Positions 61,149 through 64,000 of a stretch of 64,000 bases of DNA are shown in pieces. The translations under genes were made by a program, and so were the position numbers. The stretch spans positions 496,001 through 560,000 of the forward strand of contig DLHJ01000003.1 in assembly GCA_002483145.1 (NCBI GenBank), in the 5' to 3' direction. The notes beneath the pieces are model-generated. The model had not been told where the DNA came from. It did no database searches and worked only from the letters and a program-made list of their open reading frames with translations. How positions within the stretch are numbered: position 1 is the stretch's first letter; each line of letters opens with the position of its first letter. The stretch is from Cellvibrio sp. UBA7671. Its GTDB lineage: Bacteria; Pseudomonadota; Gammaproteobacteria; Pseudomonadales; Cellvibrionaceae.

Positions 61149-61838
61149 TTAATTCGGAACCATTAGCCACTTTCCATCATCAAGCTTAAGGCTATAACTT
61201 TCTGACTGAAAATCGGGTTGACCTTCTTCAGCCCACAAAGGGTTCCATTTGACTCTTTCAAAGATGAACTTTTTTTCTCCTTCCCATTTTACTTTATCAG
61301 ACCACCACTCATTCCCCATTTTTGCATCAAAAACTTCTTTTATTGCAACCTCCCCAATTTCATAAATCTGAAGACATGTGGGAGTCATTTCCGAATATGG
61401 ATTCATTTCAGAAAACGCGATATAACCCTTTTTTGGTGAGAAAATAGGGTAACCGCAAACATTAGTTAAAATACTCGTATTTCTATCAAAAATTGCCCAT
61501 GAATTACCTTCAGAATATTGAACAAATAGCGACACAAATCTCTTATCGTCGGATATTCCGACGGCCAAGTAATGCTCCATGTAATCTACATCGTCTTCTC
61601 CGCTATTCTCCTTTACTTTATAGAGTTGACCTGACAAGGAACGTATTTCGAGAACACCATCTGTTCTCGATACTATTTCTTTGTTCAATTCAATAATACT
61701 TTTTTCGATCCTTTGTGCACACATAAAACTATTATCTAGCTCTGGGCACGAAACTCTATTTGAAGGGTCGCTAAGCTCAATCGCACCAACTTGAAAGGAA
61801 ATAAGTGCAAACAAGAATAGAGCGAGAGTTTTTTTCAT
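61149..61838 (-). CDS. Exported protein of unknown function
   Basis: A 229-residue protein with a signal peptide (QVGA-IELS) and no family that I recognise. Four or more cysteines (CPELDNSFMC, NVCGYP, PTCLQIYE) could form disulphides. Base composition is richer in AT than in the neighbouring purine genes, a possible sign of transfer. Start at ATG 61838; the open frame continues upstream but lacks protein-like character there. It is unlinked to the genes around it. Confidence 0.65.
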   Translation of the reverse strand: MKKTLALFLFALISFQVGAIELSDPSNRVSCPELDNSFMCAQRIEKSIIELNKEIVSRTDGVLEIRSLSGQLYKVKENSGEDDVDYMEHYLAVGISDDKRFVSLFVQYSEGNSWAIFDRNTSILTNVCGYPIFSPKKGYIAFSEMNPYSEMTPTCLQIYEIGEVAIKEVFDAKMGNEWWSDKVKWEGEKKFIFERVKWNPLWAEEGQPDFQSESYSLKLDDGKWLMVPN

Positions 61839-62139
61839 GATTTTCCATTCGTAGAGTCGTGATAAACGGCAGTGTTTAAGTCGCCTAATAGAGCCACTAG
61901 GTAAATCAACTGAAACAGATTTGCTACGATATAGATATAAATTGATAATCTCTTCAATTTTTAATAATTCCATTTTTTGATATCTCTTATTAGTTAATGT
62001 ATAAAATCTAAAATCCTGGCCAGTGGTGACCGCATTTGGATACAGCTACATGAGATGATGTTTTATATTTCTGCTGTATTCACGGCGCAAACACTGCAAC
62101 AATAATACCCCAATATGCTACGCAATACAGGCCTACCCC
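61839..62139. other. Intergenic region upstream of two divergent genes
   Basis: About 300 bp between the unknown exported protein and the DsbA-family gene. It is AT-rich near 61990-62020. Apart from the expected promoters I see nothing in it. Confidence 0.4.
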
Positions 62140-62793
62140 ATGACCACCACCCCAAACAAACTCCGTATAGACATAGTGTCCGATGTTGTCTGCCCCTGGT
62201 GCATTATTGGCTACCGGCAGCTGGAACGCGCTCTGGCGGAAACTGCAATACCCTATGAACTTCACTGGCAGCCCTTCGAGCTGAACCCTGATATGCCCGC
62301 AGAAGGCCAAAATTTGCGCGAGCACTTGGCAGAGAAATATGGCTCAACCAAAGAGCAATCGGATGCTAACCGAAACCATATAACGGCGGTTGGCGCCGAG
62401 TTGGGATTTGAGTTTTGCTTTACTGATGATATGCGCATGCACAACACGTTCAATGTGCATCAACTACTACATTGGGCCGAACAACAAGGGCGCAAGCATG
62501 ATTTGAAACAAGCGTTTTTTGCAGCGCATTTTACCCATCTCCGAAACTTGTCAGACGATGAAGTGTTGGCCGATGTAGCTGCAGAAATTGGCTTTGCGCG
62601 AGACGAAGCCTTGGCCGTATTGCAAGATCAACGTTTTGCAAATGATGTGCGCGCTGCCGAAAAGTTTTGGATAGATGCAGGCATCCGTGGTGTACCGGCA
62701 ATCGTATTTAATCGCCGCCACCTGGTGACGGGTGCGCAAGGTACTGAGAATTACAAACAGATTCTGACGCAATTAATGCAAGAGACTACTTAA
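62140..62793 (+). CDS. DsbA-family oxidoreductase (FrnE-like)
   Basis: A 217-residue cytoplasmic thioredoxin-fold protein of the DsbA/FrnE group. The redox motif is VVCPWCIIGY near residues 17-26. The later FWIDAGIRGVPAIVFNRRHLVTGAQ contains the cis-Pro loop and AQ substrate-side motif typical of FrnE. There is no signal peptide. The cupin gene starts 3 nt after its stop, so the two are co-transcribed. Confidence 0.9.
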   Translation: MTTTPNKLRIDIVSDVVCPWCIIGYRQLERALAETAIPYELHWQPFELNPDMPAEGQNLREHLAEKYGSTKEQSDANRNHITAVGAELGFEFCFTDDMRMHNTFNVHQLLHWAEQQGRKHDLKQAFFAAHFTHLRNLSDDEVLADVAAEIGFARDEALAVLQDQRFANDVRAAEKFWIDAGIRGVPAIVFNRRHLVTGAQGTENYKQILTQLMQETT

Positions 62794-62796
62794 GTA

Positions 62797-63465
62797 ATGA
62801 CCAATCGACTCAATGCAGATTTTTCACAACGCATCGTGATTCGGCCTGAAGATTATCGCTGGGTTGCATCGCCCATGGCCGGTGTTGAGCGCATGATGCT
62901 CGACCGGATTGGCGATGAAGTTGCGCGCGCGACATCGATTGTTCGCTATGCGCCTTTTAGTGAGTTTTCAGCGCACACGCATTCAGGTGGAGAAGAATTT
63001 TTTGTTCTCGATGGCGTTTTTTCTGACGAGAATGGCAGCTACGAAAAAGGCAGTTATGTCAGAAACCCTATAGGGACAACGCACACACCGAAAATTGGTA
63101 AAGAAGGCGCGATTATTTTTGTCAAATTGCAACAATTCAACGCAGCCGATACCACACAAACCGTCATCGACACCCATACAACCCCATGGCGCCAAGGGCT
63201 AGTAGATGGATTAAGCGTAATGCCCTTGCATGACTTCGAAGGTGAACACGTCGCCCTAGTAAAATGGGCACCGAATACACAATTCAGCAGCCACCGGCAT
63301 TGGGGCGGAGAAGAAATATTTGTAGTGGAAGGGACATTTCATGACGAACACGGCCTATACCCGAAAGGCTCATGGCTCCGCAGCCCACACCTAAGCCAAC
63401 ATCACCCCTTCACAAAAGACGATGGAGCATTGATTTATGTGAAGACGGGGCATTTGTTTTTATAA
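62797..63465 (+). CDS. ChrR-like double-cupin protein
   Basis: A 222-residue protein with two ChrR-type cupin repeats. Each has an HxH...E metal pattern: SAHTHSGGEEFFVLDGVFSD, and SSHRHWGGEEIFVVEGTFHD in the second. ChrR is the anti-sigma factor for singlet-oxygen response, but its N-terminal sigma-binding zinc domain is not present here, so this is a free cupin protein of unknown substrate. It is coupled to the DsbA-family gene. Confidence 0.85.
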   Translation: MTNRLNADFSQRIVIRPEDYRWVASPMAGVERMMLDRIGDEVARATSIVRYAPFSEFSAHTHSGGEEFFVLDGVFSDENGSYEKGSYVRNPIGTTHTPKIGKEGAIIFVKLQQFNAADTTQTVIDTHTTPWRQGLVDGLSVMPLHDFEGEHVALVKWAPNTQFSSHRHWGGEEIFVVEGTFHDEHGLYPKGSWLRSPHLSQHHPFTKDDGALIYVKTGHLFL

Positions 63466-63530
63466 CTTTCTTTACGCAATAGAACGCTTTTTTGCAAAAT
63501 CGATAGCGAAACTCAGAACTTGAAAAAACA

Positions 63531-64000
63531 TTATTCTTTCAAGAAGACATCACACCAAATAGGTTTAATGGACTCAATATGCGGTATGGGTGAAGGACGA
63601 CCAAAATAATAACCTTGCATAGCCACCACTCCCAAGCTAGACAGTTTTTTCAACTGACTAATTGATTCAACGCCCTCGACAATGACTTTCAAATTCATGC
63701 GCTGTGCAATTAACATTGCGCTCTCGATAATAACAACACCCTGACTATCCACCTGCGCGGTAAATGATCGATCAATCTTAATGCCGGTAACAGGGAATTC
63801 ATGCAGGCGAGAAAGTGAAGAATACCCCGTTCCAAAATCATCGATATATACGTCTATTCCCATCTCACGTAGCGTCACTACTGTTTTCAAGGTTGCATCC
63901 AGATGCTCCTCACCAAATAGACTTTCCGTCACTTCCAAAATAAGTGATTTAGCAGAAAAATCCGTTTCTATTAATATGCTATTGACGCGCGCCGAAAAGC
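63531..64000 (-). CDS. EAL-domain cyclic-di-GMP phosphodiesterase, C-terminal part
   Basis: The minus-strand frame is open to the window edge, so the 5' part of the gene is missing. The visible C-terminal part contains LILEVTESLF, IDDFGTGYSSLSRLHEFP, IKIDRSF, EGVE and QGYYFGRP, the second half of an EAL domain. These include the metal and catalytic residues (DDFGTGYSS, EGVE). It would hydrolyse cyclic di-GMP. Input and GGDEF domains, if any, are outside the window. The first in-window start-like codon (TTG at 63938) lies inside the EAL domain and is not the real start. Confidence 0.92.
   Translation of the reverse strand, partial: FSARVNSILIETDFSAKSLILEVTESLFGEEHLDATLKTVVTLREMGIDVYIDDFGTGYSSLSRLHEFPVTGIKIDRSFTAQVDSQGVVIIESAMLIAQRMNLKVIVEGVESISQLKKLSSLGVVAMQGYYFGRPSPIPHIESIKPIWCDVFLKE

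Noticed and set aside
1-64000. CRISPR arrays
   Set aside because: I saw no set of regularly spaced identical repeats; the only multi-copy short repeats are the scattered REP-like pairs.

Overview
The window looks like a chromosomal segment of a Gram-negative gammaproteobacterium. A Cellvibrio-like scavenger of polymers is my best guess, but this is inference. The grounds are two TonB-dependent receptors, many Sec-exported hydrolases, serine-rich lipoprotein linkers, a PuuD-type urate hydroxylase and dispersed paired palindromes of the WIPAFAGM type.

Layout. (1) 1-5440 is the end of an integrative conjugative element: traD (cut by the edge), a divergent hypothetical gene plus traI (MobH relaxase), and a tyrosine integrase. 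It ends at a 45-nt 3' fragment of an elongator tRNA-Met, the likely attachment site. (2) 5441-8603 is a second, AT-rich island lying between two 58-bp near-identical copies of the tRNA terminator. It carries a small phage-like regulatory module, gene debris and a TIR-like/TPR protein (a candidate defence effector) whose first codons show a frame anomaly at a run of seven T. (3) 8691-11817 holds a secreted one-haem protein and a DnaQ/GIY-YIG nuclease. (4) 12064-61023 is a very large purine-scavenging region. (5) 61149-64000 holds unrelated genes: an unknown exported protein, a DsbA-family protein with a ChrR-like cupin, and part of an EAL phosphodiesterase.

How the purine region works together. 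Exported S1/P1 and DNA/RNA endonucleases flanking a TonB-dependent receptor, plus an e(P4)-type phosphatase, can turn nucleic acids into nucleosides. Exported nucleosidases (MTAN-like, MTAP-like, nucleoside hydrolase, two NUP-family proteins) and an exported adenosine deaminase process these. A BMP-type ABC importer and two TonB receptors bring products in. Inside the cell, adenine, guanine and 8-oxoguanine deaminases and XdhABC give urate. PuuD, UraH, UraD, PuuE and AllC carry urate to ureidoglycine. A PucG-type aminotransferase, an amidase and an HpxW-type oxamate amidohydrolase then suggest an oxalurate/oxamate/oxalate ending. A phosphoribosyltransferase provides salvage.

Regulation. A RutR-like TetR regulator (58784-59608) sits in the cluster. 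I find seven copies of a TGnCCA-nn-TGGnCA-like palindrome at promoters across the region, close to the known RutR operator, so these operons may form one regulon.
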